From Hyphomicrobiales bacterium (GTDB taxonomy: Bacteria > Pseudomonadota > Alphaproteobacteria > Rhizobiales > Rhizobiaceae): 60,810 nt of DNA. The first letter of the stretch is position 1; every line of letters starts with the position of its first letter. Location: positions 1 through 60,810 of the forward strand of contig UCCS01000060.1 of the NCBI GenBank assembly GCA_900470965.1. Direction: 5' to 3'. The translations under genes and the position numbers were made by a program. Below are positions 49,897 through 58,738 of this stretch, piece by piece. A model generated the notes under the pieces. The model was not told the DNA's origin, made no database searches, and saw only the letters and a list, made by a program, of their open reading frames with translations.

Positions 49897-50800
49897 CGGC
49901 GGTCAGGCTCTGTGTCGCAGGCGCCGGATGCGAGAGAACGAATGCGCGCGCCTCTTTTTCCAGCCATTCGCAAAAGAGCGTGGATTTGCGGTTTCGCCTC
50001 GCCCGGCGCAAGGCCACGTATTCATGGCCGCTTTCCAGAAATCCATGCGGCGCCACCAACCGGCCGAAGCGAACATCATCCGTCACATAGGGCCAGGGCA
50101 CGACGCAGACGCCAAGCCCGGCGTTGGCAGCCTCCAGCATGAAATAGAAATGCTCATATTCGACACGGCCACCAGCTTCGACGGTGATGCCCGAGCGAGC
50201 AAGCCAGTCACCCCAGGCGCGTAGACGGCTGCGGGTATGAAGGCGAGCGGCACCTGTGAAGCGTTCGCCGACAATTTCCGCCAATGCCGGCGAAAGCACG
50301 GGACCGGTCTGTTCGGGAAAGAGCGGGATGACATCCGCACCGGCTGGCCAGGGTGCTGTTCCAACGCGGATAGCGACATCGAAGCTGTCGCGCGCAAAAT
50401 CCACCGGACGTGAAGAGGCGGTCAGGCGCACATCGATATCGGGATATTCCGCCTGAAACCGGTAGAGCCTTGGGATCAGCCAGCGCATGGTGAAGGTTCC
50501 GGGGCAGGATACATCGAGCGCACCATCCTCGGTATCGGCCACCGCGCGGACGGACGTGTCGATCTGGTCGAAGGCGGCATTCAGACCTGACAGAAGCGTC
50601 GTGCCGGCCTCGGTCAGACGCAGCCGGTTCTTCGGGCCTTCAAAGAGAGGAACGCCGAGCACATTTTCGAGATGCTGGATCTGGCGGCTGACGGCGCTAT
50701 GGGTGACGTTCAGTTCGTCCGCGGCGAGCGTCATGCGCCCGAGACGGCCGGCGGCTTCGAAAGCGCGGAGCGCATTGAGCGATGGAATACGGCGAGCCAT
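49886..50800 (-). CDS. LysR-family regulator (GcvA-like)
   Basis: 304 residues. The DNA-binding domain, IPSLNALRAFEAAGRLGRMTLAADELNVTHSAVSRQIQHLENVLGVPLFEGPKNRLRLTEAG, is of the GcvA type, and the effector domain includes DVAIRVGTAPWPAG. ATG 50800 is chosen because GGA lies 8 bases upstream and homologues start with ARRIPSLNALRAFE; an ATG two codons earlier is possible. It is divergent from the methyltransferase gene and convergent with the DUF6665-like gene. The regulated target is not clear. Confidence 0.9.
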   Translation of the reverse strand: MARRIPSLNALRAFEAAGRLGRMTLAADELNVTHSAVSRQIQHLENVLGVPLFEGPKNRLRLTEAGTTLLSGLNAAFDQIDTSVRAVADTEDGALDVSCPGTFTMRWLIPRLYRFQAEYPDIDVRLTASSRPVDFARDSFDVAIRVGTAPWPAGADVIPLFPEQTGPVLSPALAEIVGERFTGAARLHTRSRLRAWGDWLARSGITVEAGGRVEYEHFYFMLEAANAGLGVCVVPWPYVTDDVRFGRLVAPHGFLESGHEYVALRRARRNRKSTLFCEWLEKEARAFVLSHPAPATQSLTAAIS

Positions 50801-50974
50801 GTGCATTTTCCGAACAACATTTGTTCGATCATATCGATTTTCACACTGCATTCCATGGTGTTTCTTGCGGCTCGCGAATTGGCGAATGCCTTTTCAGGAA
50901 CAACAAACGCCGGAGAGCTCAGCGCTCCGACAACAGCGGCGCTTTGCCTTTTGAAGCAGTTATGGAGACCGATC

Positions 50975-51751
50975 GTGAACAGCAGACACAGGGACGGAAG
51001 TGCGGGCGACGCCAATTACGGCGTGATCGGTACAAATTACACCAGGTACCGCCGGCCCGATCCGCATATCGCCGAATTCATCCGCGCCGCACTTGGCAAC
51101 GCCGAGACCGTTCTGAATGTCGGCGCAGGTGCAGGCTCCTACGAGCCGGTCGACCGGAAGGTGACACCAGTAGAACCTTCTGCATCCATGCGCGCCCAAC
51201 GTCCGGACCATCTGCCCGAGGCAATCGATGCAACGGCCGAAAAACTTCCCTTCGCAGATCAATCATTCGACGCGAGCATGGCGACCTTCACTGTGCATCA
51301 ATGGTCGGACCTCAAAGCTGGTGTTTCAGAAATGCGTCGTGTTTCGCGCGGTCCCGTGCTGATCTTGAGCTGCGATCCCAATGAACTGGAACACTCATGG
51401 CTGTTCGACTATGCGCCGGAGATGATCGCCGTCGAGGCAAGCCGCTATCCGGCCCTGCAGACCGTCGCCGATCATCTCGGCGGCACAATTGAGATATTGC
51501 CCGTGCCAATCTCGCTTGCCTGCATCGATGGCTTCGGCGAGGCCTACTACGGTCGGCCGGAGCTTATGCTCGATCCCGGCGCCCGGCTTGCAAATTCGGC
51601 CTGGAGCTTCGTCGATCCATCGATCGGCGAGCGCTTCGTGACCGAACTCGGCCGCGATCTCAAGGATGGCACGTGGGATGCGCGTTACGGGCATCTGCGC
51701 ACGCAACCCTTCTTCGAAGGTTCACTGCGCCTGATCGTCGCCCTGCCCTGA
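50975..51751 (+). CDS. Class I SAM-dependent methyltransferase
   Basis: 258 residues. Motif I is VLNVGAGAGSYEP; an acidic motif II (VTPVEPSASM) and AEKLPFADQSFDASMATFTVHQWSDLKAGVSEMRRV give the usual Methyltransf_11 pattern. GTG 50975 with GGAGA 7 bases upstream is the best start, since homology begins at YGVIGTNYTRYRRPDPHIAEFI. The substrate is unknown. The stop lies 5 bases from the convergent monooxygenase stop. Confidence 0.85.
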   Translation: MNSRHRDGSAGDANYGVIGTNYTRYRRPDPHIAEFIRAALGNAETVLNVGAGAGSYEPVDRKVTPVEPSASMRAQRPDHLPEAIDATAEKLPFADQSFDASMATFTVHQWSDLKAGVSEMRRVSRGPVLILSCDPNELEHSWLFDYAPEMIAVEASRYPALQTVADHLGGTIEILPVPISLACIDGFGEAYYGRPELMLDPGARLANSAWSFVDPSIGERFVTELGRDLKDGTWDARYGHLRTQPFFEGSLRLIVALP

Positions 51752-51756
51752 CAGCC

Positions 51757-53085
51757 TTAGCTGAAGAAGCGATTCTCCGGTCGCGGCAGGCCAAGATGTT
51801 CGCGCAGCGTCGTGCCTTCGTATTCCCTACGGAATAGGCCACGGCGCTGCAGTTCAGGCACCAGGCGCGTGGTCACGTCGTCAAGCCCCTGCGGCAGGTA
51901 GGGGAAGACGACGTTGAAACCGTCAGAGCCCTCTTCGTCCAGCCAACGTTCCATCTCGCCGGCAATGCTTGCAGGCGTGCCAACGAAGGCAAGACCGGAA
52001 TAGCCGCCGTAACGCTGGGCGAGCTGCCGGACGGTGAGGTTTTCCTCCTGCGCCAGCTTGATGACCTGACCGCGGCCCGTCTTACTGGCATTGGTATCGG
52101 GAATATCCTTGGGCAGCGGCGCATCCGGGTCGAAGCCCGAGGCATCATGGCCAAGCGCGATCGACAGCGAGGCGATGGCGCTGTCATAGTGAACGAGGCT
52201 GTCGAGGGCGAGGCGCTTGGCGCGCGCCTCCTCGATGCTGTCGCCGATGACAACAAAGGCGGCAGGCAACAGTTTCAGGTGATCGCGGTTACGGCCGATC
52301 GTCTCCATCCGGCCCTTGATGTCGGCATAGAGAGCCTTGCCGCCTTCGAGATCACGCGGCGAACAGAAGACTACTTCGGCGGTTTCCGCGGCTAGCTGGC
52401 GGCCGGGATCCGACTGGCCGGCCTGCACGATAACGGGCCAGCCCTGAACCGGTCGGGCAATATTCAACGGCCCACGCACGCTCAGTTCCTCGCCCTTATG
52501 GTTGAGCACATGCATTTTTTCGGGATCGAAATAAATGCCGCTCTCGCGGTCACGAATGAAGGCGTCGTCGGCGAAGCTGTCCCAGAGGCCGGTAACGACA
52601 TCGTAGAACTCGCGCGCCCGCTTGTAGCGCTCGCCATGTTCCACATGCTCGTCAAGGCCGAAATTGAGCGCAGCATCGGGATTGGAGGTCGTGACGATAT
52701 TCCACGCGGCGCGGCCATTGCTGATGTGATCGAGCGAAGCGAAACGGCGGGCCACATGGTAGGGCTCGTCGAAGGTCGTCGATGCCGTTGCAGCGAGCCC
52801 AATCCTCTCGGTGACGGAGGCAAGCGCGGACAGCAGCGTGAAGGGCTCGAAGGAAGTCACGGTGTGACTGCGCTTCAGCGCTTCGACCGGCATGTTGAGC
52901 ACCGCCAGGTGATCGGCCATAAAGAAGGCATCAAATTTCGCGGCCTCGAGCTTCTGCGCGAAGGCTTTGATATGGGCGAAATTGAAATTGGCATCCGGAT
53001 AGGAGCCGGGATAGCGCCATGCGCCGGTGTGCAGGCTAACGGGACGCATGAAGGCGCCGAGGCGCAACTGCCGTGAACGGGTCAT
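51757..53085 (-). CDS. FMN-dependent monooxygenase, NtaA/SnaA/DszA/DmoA family
   Basis: 442 residues of the luciferase-like monooxygenase superfamily. LRLGAFMRPVSLHTGAWRYPGSYPDANFNFAHIKAFAQKLEAAKFDAFFMADHL, TSFEPFTLLSALASVTERIGLAATASTTFDEPYHVARRFASLDHISNGRAAWNIVTTSNPDAALNFG and VQAGQSDPGRQLAAETAEVVF identify the NtaA/DmoA/DszA branch, which oxidises nitrilotriacetate, dimethyl sulfide or dibenzothiophene sulfone with reduced FMN. Beside two SfnB/DszC-like proteins, an organosulfur substrate is the best guess. ATG 53085 has AGG 6 bases before it; an ATG four codons earlier also exists. No flavin reductase is encoded nearby. Confidence 0.92.
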   Translation of the reverse strand: MTRSRQLRLGAFMRPVSLHTGAWRYPGSYPDANFNFAHIKAFAQKLEAAKFDAFFMADHLAVLNMPVEALKRSHTVTSFEPFTLLSALASVTERIGLAATASTTFDEPYHVARRFASLDHISNGRAAWNIVTTSNPDAALNFGLDEHVEHGERYKRAREFYDVVTGLWDSFADDAFIRDRESGIYFDPEKMHVLNHKGEELSVRGPLNIARPVQGWPVIVQAGQSDPGRQLAAETAEVVFCSPRDLEGGKALYADIKGRMETIGRNRDHLKLLPAAFVVIGDSIEEARAKRLALDSLVHYDSAIASLSIALGHDASGFDPDAPLPKDIPDTNASKTGRGQVIKLAQEENLTVRQLAQRYGGYSGLAFVGTPASIAGEMERWLDEEGSDGFNVVFPYLPQGLDDVTTRLVPELQRRGLFRREYEGTTLREHLGLPRPENRFFS

Positions 53086-53223
53086 GTTTTTCCTCATGGA
53101 TCGGGCGAAGCGGCCGCCTGCCCTCTGCTGAACGGTGATGGCGGAACGACGTATCCGTTTGGGTTACGTAGGCGTTGGCGCACAGCAATTCGAGATCAGC
53201 ATTGGCATTTTCTGGCGGCGATT

Positions 53224-53252
53224 TCACCGGCAACCCGGTCAATTGCCGGTGA
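53224..53252. repeat. Perfect 10-bp inverted repeat in a divergent promoter region
   Basis: TCACCGGCAA (53224-53233) and TTGCCGGTGA (53243-53252) are exact inverted copies with a 9-base spacer. It is the strongest symmetry in the 311-base region between the NtaA/DmoA-type gene and sfnB, where no gene was found. It could be an operator or a hairpin in the leader of the minus-strand gene. Confidence 0.45.
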
Positions 53253-53322
53253 GATGGATAGGGGCAGACGTTAGCCGTGCCGACGCACCTCGCAGAAGCA
53301 AGCACTTTCCATTTTCTATCAC

Positions 53323-53340
53323 ATCTATAGAATTTATAAT
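53323..53340 (+). promoter_or_regulatory. ATCTATAGAATTTATAAT motif upstream of the sfnB-like gene
   Basis: ATCTATAGAATTTA matches ATCTATATAATTTA at 59868-59881 in 13 of 14 bases, both upstream of plus-strand genes of the organosulfur region. Related minus-strand sites lie at 57085-57125. The TATAAT that ends it could be a -10 element. Confidence 0.45.
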
Positions 53341-53396
53341 CTTACCTGTCGCTCCGATTTCTTTCACCCATATCACGGTCAGAACTGGAGAAATCG

Positions 53397-54614
53397 ATGA
53401 CGACCGTGCTCAGGCAGCAAGACCAGATCCGGCCCGTGGCCGCCCGCATAGCCAGCGACGTGGAGGCACTTGAGACGGCCCGCAGGCTCGGCGCTCAATT
53501 TGCCGCCACGGCCGCCGCACGAGACGCAGAGCGTCGGTTGCCTTTCGCCGAACTCGACGCGGTGGCACAATCCGGCCTGCTGGCGATTGCCGTTCCAGCG
53601 CAATATGGTGGGCTTGATGTTTCGAATGCCGTGCTTGCCGAAGTGACCGCGATCCTGGCGGAAGCTGATGGCTCGATCGGCCAGATCCCGCAGAACCATT
53701 TCTATATTCTGGAAGCCCTGCGCACCGATGGCAGCGAAGAGCAGAAGCGGTATTTCTTCGGCCGGGCGCTTGCCGGCGATCGTTTCGGCAATGCGCTTTC
53801 GGAGCGTGGTACGAAGACGGTCGGCCACTACAATACGCGCATCGTCAGGGACGGACCCGGCTACCGCATCAACGGCCAGAAATATTACTCGACCGGCGTA
53901 CTGTTTGCCGACTGGGTCACCGTCTTCGCGCTTGATGAGGAAGACCGGCTTGTCATGGCCTTCGTGCCCAAGGGCACCGAGGGTGTCGAGATCGTCGACG
54001 ACTGGGACGGCTTTGGCCAGCGCACGACCGGCAGCGGCACGACGATCCTCAAGAATGTCTATGTCCATGCCGATTCCGTCGTCCTGCATCACAAGGGTTT
54101 CGAGCGCCCGACGACGATTGGCTCGGTCGGCCAGATCGTCCATGCCGGCATCGATCTCGGCATCGCGCGTGCCGCTTTCGCCGAGACGCTCGAATTCGTG
54201 CGCACCAAGTCACGCCCCTGGATGGATAGCGGCGTGGAACGCGCCGCCGAGGATCCGATGACGATCTCGAAGGTCGGGCAGATCGCCATCCGGCTGGAAG
54301 CTGCGGCAGCACTCCTCGAATGCGCCGGCCGCAAGGTCGATGCAGCGCAGATCGAGACGACAGAAAAGACCGTCATCGACGCCACGCTTGCGGTGGCTGC
54401 CGCCAAGGTGCTGACGACCGAGATCGCCATCGAGGCCACCAACACGCTCTTCGAGCTTGCCGGAACCTCTGCCGTCAAGAGCGACCTCAATCTCGACCGG
54501 CACTGGCGCAACGCCCGCACCCATACGCTGCACGATCCCGTGCGCTGGAAGTACCACGTCGTCGGCAATTACCACCTGAACGGCGCGATCCCGCCGAAGA
54601 ACGGCGCGCTCTGA
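53397..54614 (+). CDS. sfnB: SfnB-family sulfur acquisition oxidoreductase (acyl-CoA dehydrogenase-like)
   Basis: 405 residues with the acyl-CoA dehydrogenase fold: an N-terminal helical part (FAELDAVAQSGLLAIAVPAQYGGLDV), the beta domain with GYRINGQKYYSTGVLFADWVTVFALDEE, and a C-terminal flavin domain ending DRHWRNARTHTLHDPVRWKYHVVGNYHLNG. This ending is typical of SfnB/DszC-like flavin monooxygenases, which oxidise organosulfur compounds rather than dehydrogenating acyl-CoA. ATG 53397 has GGAG 7 bases upstream. It diverges from the NtaA/DmoA-type gene. Substrate unknown. Confidence 0.9.
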   Translation: MTTVLRQQDQIRPVAARIASDVEALETARRLGAQFAATAAARDAERRLPFAELDAVAQSGLLAIAVPAQYGGLDVSNAVLAEVTAILAEADGSIGQIPQNHFYILEALRTDGSEEQKRYFFGRALAGDRFGNALSERGTKTVGHYNTRIVRDGPGYRINGQKYYSTGVLFADWVTVFALDEEDRLVMAFVPKGTEGVEIVDDWDGFGQRTTGSGTTILKNVYVHADSVVLHHKGFERPTTIGSVGQIVHAGIDLGIARAAFAETLEFVRTKSRPWMDSGVERAAEDPMTISKVGQIAIRLEAAAALLECAGRKVDAAQIETTEKTVIDATLAVAAAKVLTTEIAIEATNTLFELAGTSAVKSDLNLDRHWRNARTHTLHDPVRWKYHVVGNYHLNGAIPPKNGAL

Positions 54615-54632
54615 ACCCTCTCCTCAACTAAA

Positions 54633-54667
54633 AACCCCATTTCCGTCACCGGAAATGGGGTTCTTTT
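54633..54667. terminator. Bidirectional rho-independent terminator
   Basis: CCCCATTTCCG (54635-54645) pairs with CGGAAATGGGG (54650-54660) across a TCAC loop, flanked by AAAA on the left and TTCTTTTTT on the right. It sits between the convergent sfnB and the second SfnB-like gene and can end both transcripts. Confidence 0.9.
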
Positions 54668-54685
54668 TTGCTTATGTTCCTGAGT

Positions 54686-55894
54686 TCAGCTGTAAAGGCT
54701 CACTTCAGGGATTTTGTCGTTCAGCACGAACTCTCCGACTTCCTTCGCCTTGTAGAAGACCGGATCGTGCAGCGTGTGAGTGCGCACATTGCGCCAGAAA
54801 CGATCGAGGCGATATTTCTCCGCCGTCGAACGCGCGCCGGTCAGCTCGAAGACACGCGAGGTGATATCGAGCGAGACATGGGTTGCATGCACCTTGGCGG
54901 CATAGGCTTCTGCCGCAGCCTCGCCGCGCTCGCGGGCGGTGACGCTATGGCCCTTTGCGAGACCTGCCTGAACGGCGGCGGCTGCCGCATCGGCCAAGGC
55001 GGCCGAGGCTTTCAACCCGGCGGTGAATTCACCCACCCGCTCCAGGATATAGGGATCGTCTGCAGCCCGCTCGATGCCCGAGGTGACCCAAGGACGCGTC
55101 GTCGTGCGCACATAATCGACGGCAGCCTGGAGCGCGCCTTCTGCGCTGCCGAGATAGAAGTTGACGAAGACGAGCTGGATGAGCGGCGTATTGAAGGTGG
55201 AAAGCACCGGCGGTGCGGCATCAGGAGCAGCCGGGGGACCGACGAAGTCTTCCTCATAAACAGGAAAATCGTGGAACTCGACACTGCCGCTGTCGGAGAG
55301 CCGCTGGCCGAAATTGTCCCAGTCGTCATTTGCCTGATAACCGGGCCGGTTGGTCGGCACGGCGAAACCGACGATCTTGTCGTCGAGCGTGGCGTTGGCA
55401 TTGATATAATCAGAGACATGGGCGGCGGTGGAAAACGACTTGCGCCCGTTCAGCACATAACCGTTGCCACGACGGGTGAGCACAAGACCCGGATCGCGCG
55501 GATTGACGGCGGCACCCCAATAGAGGTTTTTCGCCACGGTTTCGGTACCTAGCGCATGAGCACGAGCTTCCTCGAGCGCCCAGTAGACATACTGGCTGTT
55601 GACGAAGTGATAGCCGAGCAGCTGGCCGATCGAGCTTTCGCCGCGCGCAAGGATACGCACCAGCCGCAAGCCATCCAACCAATCAAGGCCACCGCCGCCG
55701 ATCTTCTGATCATGCAGGGCGTTCAGCAGGCCGGCATTCTTCAGCTTGACGATCTCCGCAAGCGGCGGGCGACCGTCGCGATCGAGCTCGGCGGCGCGTC
55801 TGGAGAGATCGGCCGAGATATCTTCGGCGCGGGCAAAGAGGTCCTCTCGCGTCGTGCTGCGATTGGTCGCGAAGACGACATTGGACTGGCTCAT
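54686..55894 (-). CDS. Acyl-CoA dehydrogenase-like flavin monooxygenase (second SfnB/DszC-like protein)
   Basis: 402 residues, related to sfnB but divergent. Segments are LAEIVKLKNAGLLNALHDQKIGGGGLDWLDGLRLVRILARGESSIGQLLGYHF, NGYVLNGRKSFSTAAHVSDYINANATLDD, and the end YRLDRFWRNVRTHTLHDPVFYKAKEVGEFVLNDKIP. The RFWRNVRTHTLHDP tail marks the DszC/SfnB branch. ATG 55894 is preceded by GGAG. It follows the CUT2 binding-protein gene on the minus strand by 79 bases, a coupling of an organosulfur oxygenase to a sugar-type importer. A much longer open frame exists upstream but has no family features. Confidence 0.88.
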   Translation of the reverse strand: MSQSNVVFATNRSTTREDLFARAEDISADLSRRAAELDRDGRPPLAEIVKLKNAGLLNALHDQKIGGGGLDWLDGLRLVRILARGESSIGQLLGYHFVNSQYVYWALEEARAHALGTETVAKNLYWGAAVNPRDPGLVLTRRGNGYVLNGRKSFSTAAHVSDYINANATLDDKIVGFAVPTNRPGYQANDDWDNFGQRLSDSGSVEFHDFPVYEEDFVGPPAAPDAAPPVLSTFNTPLIQLVFVNFYLGSAEGALQAAVDYVRTTTRPWVTSGIERAADDPYILERVGEFTAGLKASAALADAAAAAVQAGLAKGHSVTARERGEAAAEAYAAKVHATHVSLDITSRVFELTGARSTAEKYRLDRFWRNVRTHTLHDPVFYKAKEVGEFVLNDKIPEVSLYS

Positions 55895-55973
55895 GGGTCG
55901 AAACTCCGATTCCCTGAAAAAAATGGGCCGGCGGGGGCCGCACAACCCCCGCCGGAAGATCGAGGCAGGCAGC

Positions 55974-57020
55974 CTAGAAAAGCTTGTCCGGGATCCAGCT
56001 CGCGGTTGCCGCGTCGCTTGTGCTGAAGGCCGGGATCTTCTGCGCCAGGTCCTCGATCGTCTTGACGCCGGCTGCGCGCAGGCTTTCCTGCGTGAGCAGC
56101 GTCGGCTTGACTGTGATCTGATGGGGGACGTCCTGTCCGGCGATCTGCAGAGCCGCGGCGCGGACGGAGACGGCGCCAACGACAGCCGGGTTGGTGGCGA
56201 CGGTCGCAACCCAGGGGCTGCCCTCTTCGGTGATCTCCTGAATGTCAGCAGTCGAAACGTCGGCCGAATAGATCTTCAGCTTGCTTGCAATACCAAGGTC
56301 GTTGGCGGCAAGCTTTACGCCACGGGCAAACTCGTCATAGGGCGCAAAGACGACACTGATATCGGGATTGGCGGTCAGTGCGGCCTTGGCCTGATCGGCC
56401 GTCGAGGTCGCGGTCGTGTCGCTCACGTTACCGAACCGGGCCTTTTCAACGACGCCGGAATTCTCCGACTTGAACTTCTCCCACACCTCGTTGCGGCGGT
56501 CGAGCGGCGCGAAGCCGGCGACATAGACATAGCCGGCGTTGAAATTTTTGCCGTTATCCTTCACCACCTGCTCGAGCCCGAGTTGAGCGAGTTCGTGGTC
56601 GCTCTGCTCCACCTGCGGCACCTTGGGATTGTTGAGGTTGACGTCGAAGGCGACGACCTTGATGCCCTTATCCAGCGCCTGCTGGACGACATCGCCGAGC
56701 GATTCCGGCAGGCCGTGATCGACGACGATCCCGGCCACGCCAAGATTGATCGCCTGAAGGATCTGCTCACGCTGCTCGGCAGCATCCTGCCGGCCGGGGA
56801 AGACGCGCAGGTCGATATCGAGCGCCTTGGCCTGGGATTCCGCACCGGCCTGATAAGCCTGGAAGAAGTCACCCGCCGAGATGTAGCTGATCAGTGCCAC
56901 CTTGACGCCGCCCTTATCGAAGGGCGCCGGTGCGCCGTTAAGGCCAGCGGCAAAGGAGGCCTGATAGAGAGAAAAAGAAATTGCGGCTGCAGAGAGCCCC
57001 AGCCGTGCGAAGGATTTCAT
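55974..57020 (-). CDS. CUT2-type (ribose/AI-2-like) substrate-binding protein, first of two
   Basis: 348 residues with a Sec signal peptide (MKSFARLGLSAAAISFSLYQASFAAG). The mature protein has the ribose-binding-like fold: KVALISYISAGDFFQAYQAGAESQAKAL, REQILQAINLGVAGIVVDHGLPESLGDVVQQALDKGIKVVAFDVNLNNP and ADQAKAALTANPDISVVFAPYDEFARGVKLAAN. It is transcribed with the second SfnB-like gene and divergent from the ATPase/permease/second binding-protein genes. Two binding proteins may share one channel and give it two ligands. The ligand may be an organosulfur compound, by context. Confidence 0.9.
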   Translation of the reverse strand: MKSFARLGLSAAAISFSLYQASFAAGLNGAPAPFDKGGVKVALISYISAGDFFQAYQAGAESQAKALDIDLRVFPGRQDAAEQREQILQAINLGVAGIVVDHGLPESLGDVVQQALDKGIKVVAFDVNLNNPKVPQVEQSDHELAQLGLEQVVKDNGKNFNAGYVYVAGFAPLDRRNEVWEKFKSENSGVVEKARFGNVSDTTATSTADQAKAALTANPDISVVFAPYDEFARGVKLAANDLGIASKLKIYSADVSTADIQEITEEGSPWVATVATNPAVVGAVSVRAAALQIAGQDVPHQITVKPTLLTQESLRAAGVKTIEDLAQKIPAFSTSDAATASWIPDKLF

Positions 57021-57084
57021 CGTCGCGATCCTCTAGTCAATCGGGAGCGTCGTCTGACAGGTTGGCAGCTCCCTGCGACGCATG

Positions 57085-57096
57085 AAATTATTAGAT
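57085..57096 (-). promoter_or_regulatory. ATCTAATAATTT motif in the CUT2 divergent promoter
   Basis: On the minus strand this reads ATCTAATAATTT, close to ATCTATATAATTT (59868) and ATCTATAGAATTT (53323). It lies 65 bases upstream of the first binding-protein gene. Confidence 0.35.
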
Positions 57097-57109
57097 ATAA
57101 ACTCTATGT

Positions 57110-57125
57110 TTTTAGTAGATTTAAT
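57110..57125 (-). promoter_or_regulatory. ATTAAATCTACTAAAA motif in the CUT2 divergent promoter
   Basis: On the minus strand this reads ATTAAATCTACTAAAA. ATTAAATCTAC is identical to the start of the motif at 14583 near the ssuD/TRAP operon, and ATTAAATCTA to that at 59863. Confidence 0.4.
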
Positions 57126-57253
57126 GATCCGATTTTTGCGGATTCAGGAGATTCTTTGTTCTCATCGGCTTGCGACCGGGGCAAGGCTTGCCTCGAAGTT
57201 CGGGCATCTGTCAGGCCAATATCGCGGCTTAAAAGCAGACCCGGATTTGCCCG

Positions 57254-58738
57254 ATGCCGCTCCTTCAAGTCGACAATATCACCCGCAGTTTCGGGTCCAC
57301 ACGCGCGCTTTCCGGCGCGCATTTCTCTATCGAGCGGGGTGAGATCGTCGCGCTGATGGGAGCCAATGGCGCCGGCAAATCGACGCTGGTAAAGATAGTC
57401 TCCGGCGTGCTTGCGGCAGATGGCGGCACAATCAGCCTGAACGGCCGGCCCTTTTCTCCGAAAACGCCATCCGAGGCGGCAAAGGCCGGCGTCGTCACTG
57501 TCCATCAGTCGACAGATCTTGTCGGAGCGGCGGGGCTGACCGTTGCCGACGCTCTGCTGCTGCATCGCTTTGCCGAGGGCAGCACGCCCTTCTTTCTCTC
57601 CCGGACAAGCGTACGGCGCGAAGCGCGTGCCATGCTCGATGCCGCCGGCTTCTCGCTGCCGCTCCACCGGGATTTCGGCGATCTGACCGCCGCCGATCGG
57701 CAGTTGGTTGCGATCGCCCGGGCGCTTGCCAACAAGGCCGAGCTGCTGATCCTCGACGAGCCGACCGCAACCCTTTCGGCGGACGAGAGCCGGCGCCTGT
57801 TTGACATCCTGCTCACCTTGCGGGCGCAAGGCCTTGCCATCCTCTATATCTCACATCGGACCGCCGATCTCGAGGCCATCGCAGATCGAGCGCTCGTCAT
57901 GCGCGGCGGCCGCATCGTCGGCAGCTTTAACCGGCCGATCGACTTTTCAAGCGCAATCGAAACGATGATCGGCCGCAGGCTTGAAGCTGCGCGGCCGGAC
58001 GCCCGCCCAGCAACGGGCTCAGCCGTTTTCGAGATGAACGGCATCCGCCTCCTGCCGTCAAGCAAGCCCTTCGACCTGACCCTGCACGAAGGCGAGGTCG
58101 TTGCCATCACCGGCGTGCTGGGCGCCGGCAAAAGCCGCCTGTTGTCGGCGATCTTCGGCGTTCGAGACCTAGCTGACGGCGCGATGCAGCTCGACGGCAA
58201 GCCCTACCGGCCGAAATCGCCGGGCGAGGCGATTGCCGCAGGCGTCGCCATGGCGGCGGAGGACCGCCATCGCTCCTCGCTGATGCCGGCCGCCTGGCCC
58301 GGCAATTCGCTCGCCGCCACCATCAGCCTGCCGCATCTTGCCAAATGGTATCCGAGCGGCCTGCTTTTCGGCGGCCGCGAGCGGCGCGAAGCAGAGCAGG
58401 CCATTTCCCGACTGGGCATCAAGGCCGCCGGTCCGCTCGCCTCGATCTGGACTCTGTCGGGCGGCAACCAGCAGAAGACCGTCATCGCCCGCTGGGAGGC
58501 GGAGCCAAGCCGGCTGCTGCTGCTCGACGAGCCGTTCCAGGGGGTCGATGTCGGCGCCCGCCATGACATCATCCAGGCGATCCGGGCACGCACCGACCGC
58601 GCGACGCTGATCGCCACATCCGATCCCGAAGAGGCCTATGAGGTCGCCGATCGCATCCTGACGATCGACCACCACAGCTTGCTGCCCGATCTCGTCGATA
58701 TCGCCTCTTCTTCAGCTCCACAGGAAATTTCCGCATGA
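57254..58738 (+). CDS. CUT2-type ABC transporter ATP-binding protein (two ATPase domains)
   Basis: 494 residues. The first domain has Walker A GANGAGKST and ELLILDEPTATLSADE. The second has GVLGAGKSRLL, signature LSGGNQQKTVIARWEAE and LLLLDEPFQGVD. Both Walker A sites look better preserved than in many sugar ATPases. ATG 57254 is chosen at MPLLQVDNITRSFGS; the ribosome-binding site is weak. The stop overlaps the permease ATG (ATGA). It belongs with the permease and the second binding protein. Confidence 0.92.
   Translation: MPLLQVDNITRSFGSTRALSGAHFSIERGEIVALMGANGAGKSTLVKIVSGVLAADGGTISLNGRPFSPKTPSEAAKAGVVTVHQSTDLVGAAGLTVADALLLHRFAEGSTPFFLSRTSVRREARAMLDAAGFSLPLHRDFGDLTAADRQLVAIARALANKAELLILDEPTATLSADESRRLFDILLTLRAQGLAILYISHRTADLEAIADRALVMRGGRIVGSFNRPIDFSSAIETMIGRRLEAARPDARPATGSAVFEMNGIRLLPSSKPFDLTLHEGEVVAITGVLGAGKSRLLSAIFGVRDLADGAMQLDGKPYRPKSPGEAIAAGVAMAAEDRHRSSLMPAAWPGNSLAATISLPHLAKWYPSGLLFGGRERREAEQAISRLGIKAAGPLASIWTLSGGNQQKTVIARWEAEPSRLLLLDEPFQGVDVGARHDIIQAIRARTDRATLIATSDPEEAYEVADRILTIDHHSLLPDLVDIASSSAPQEISA

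Noticed and set aside
55746..57356. 536-codon plus-strand open frame
   Set aside because: Antisense to the CUT2 binding-protein gene, crossing the divergent promoter into another frame of the ATPase gene.
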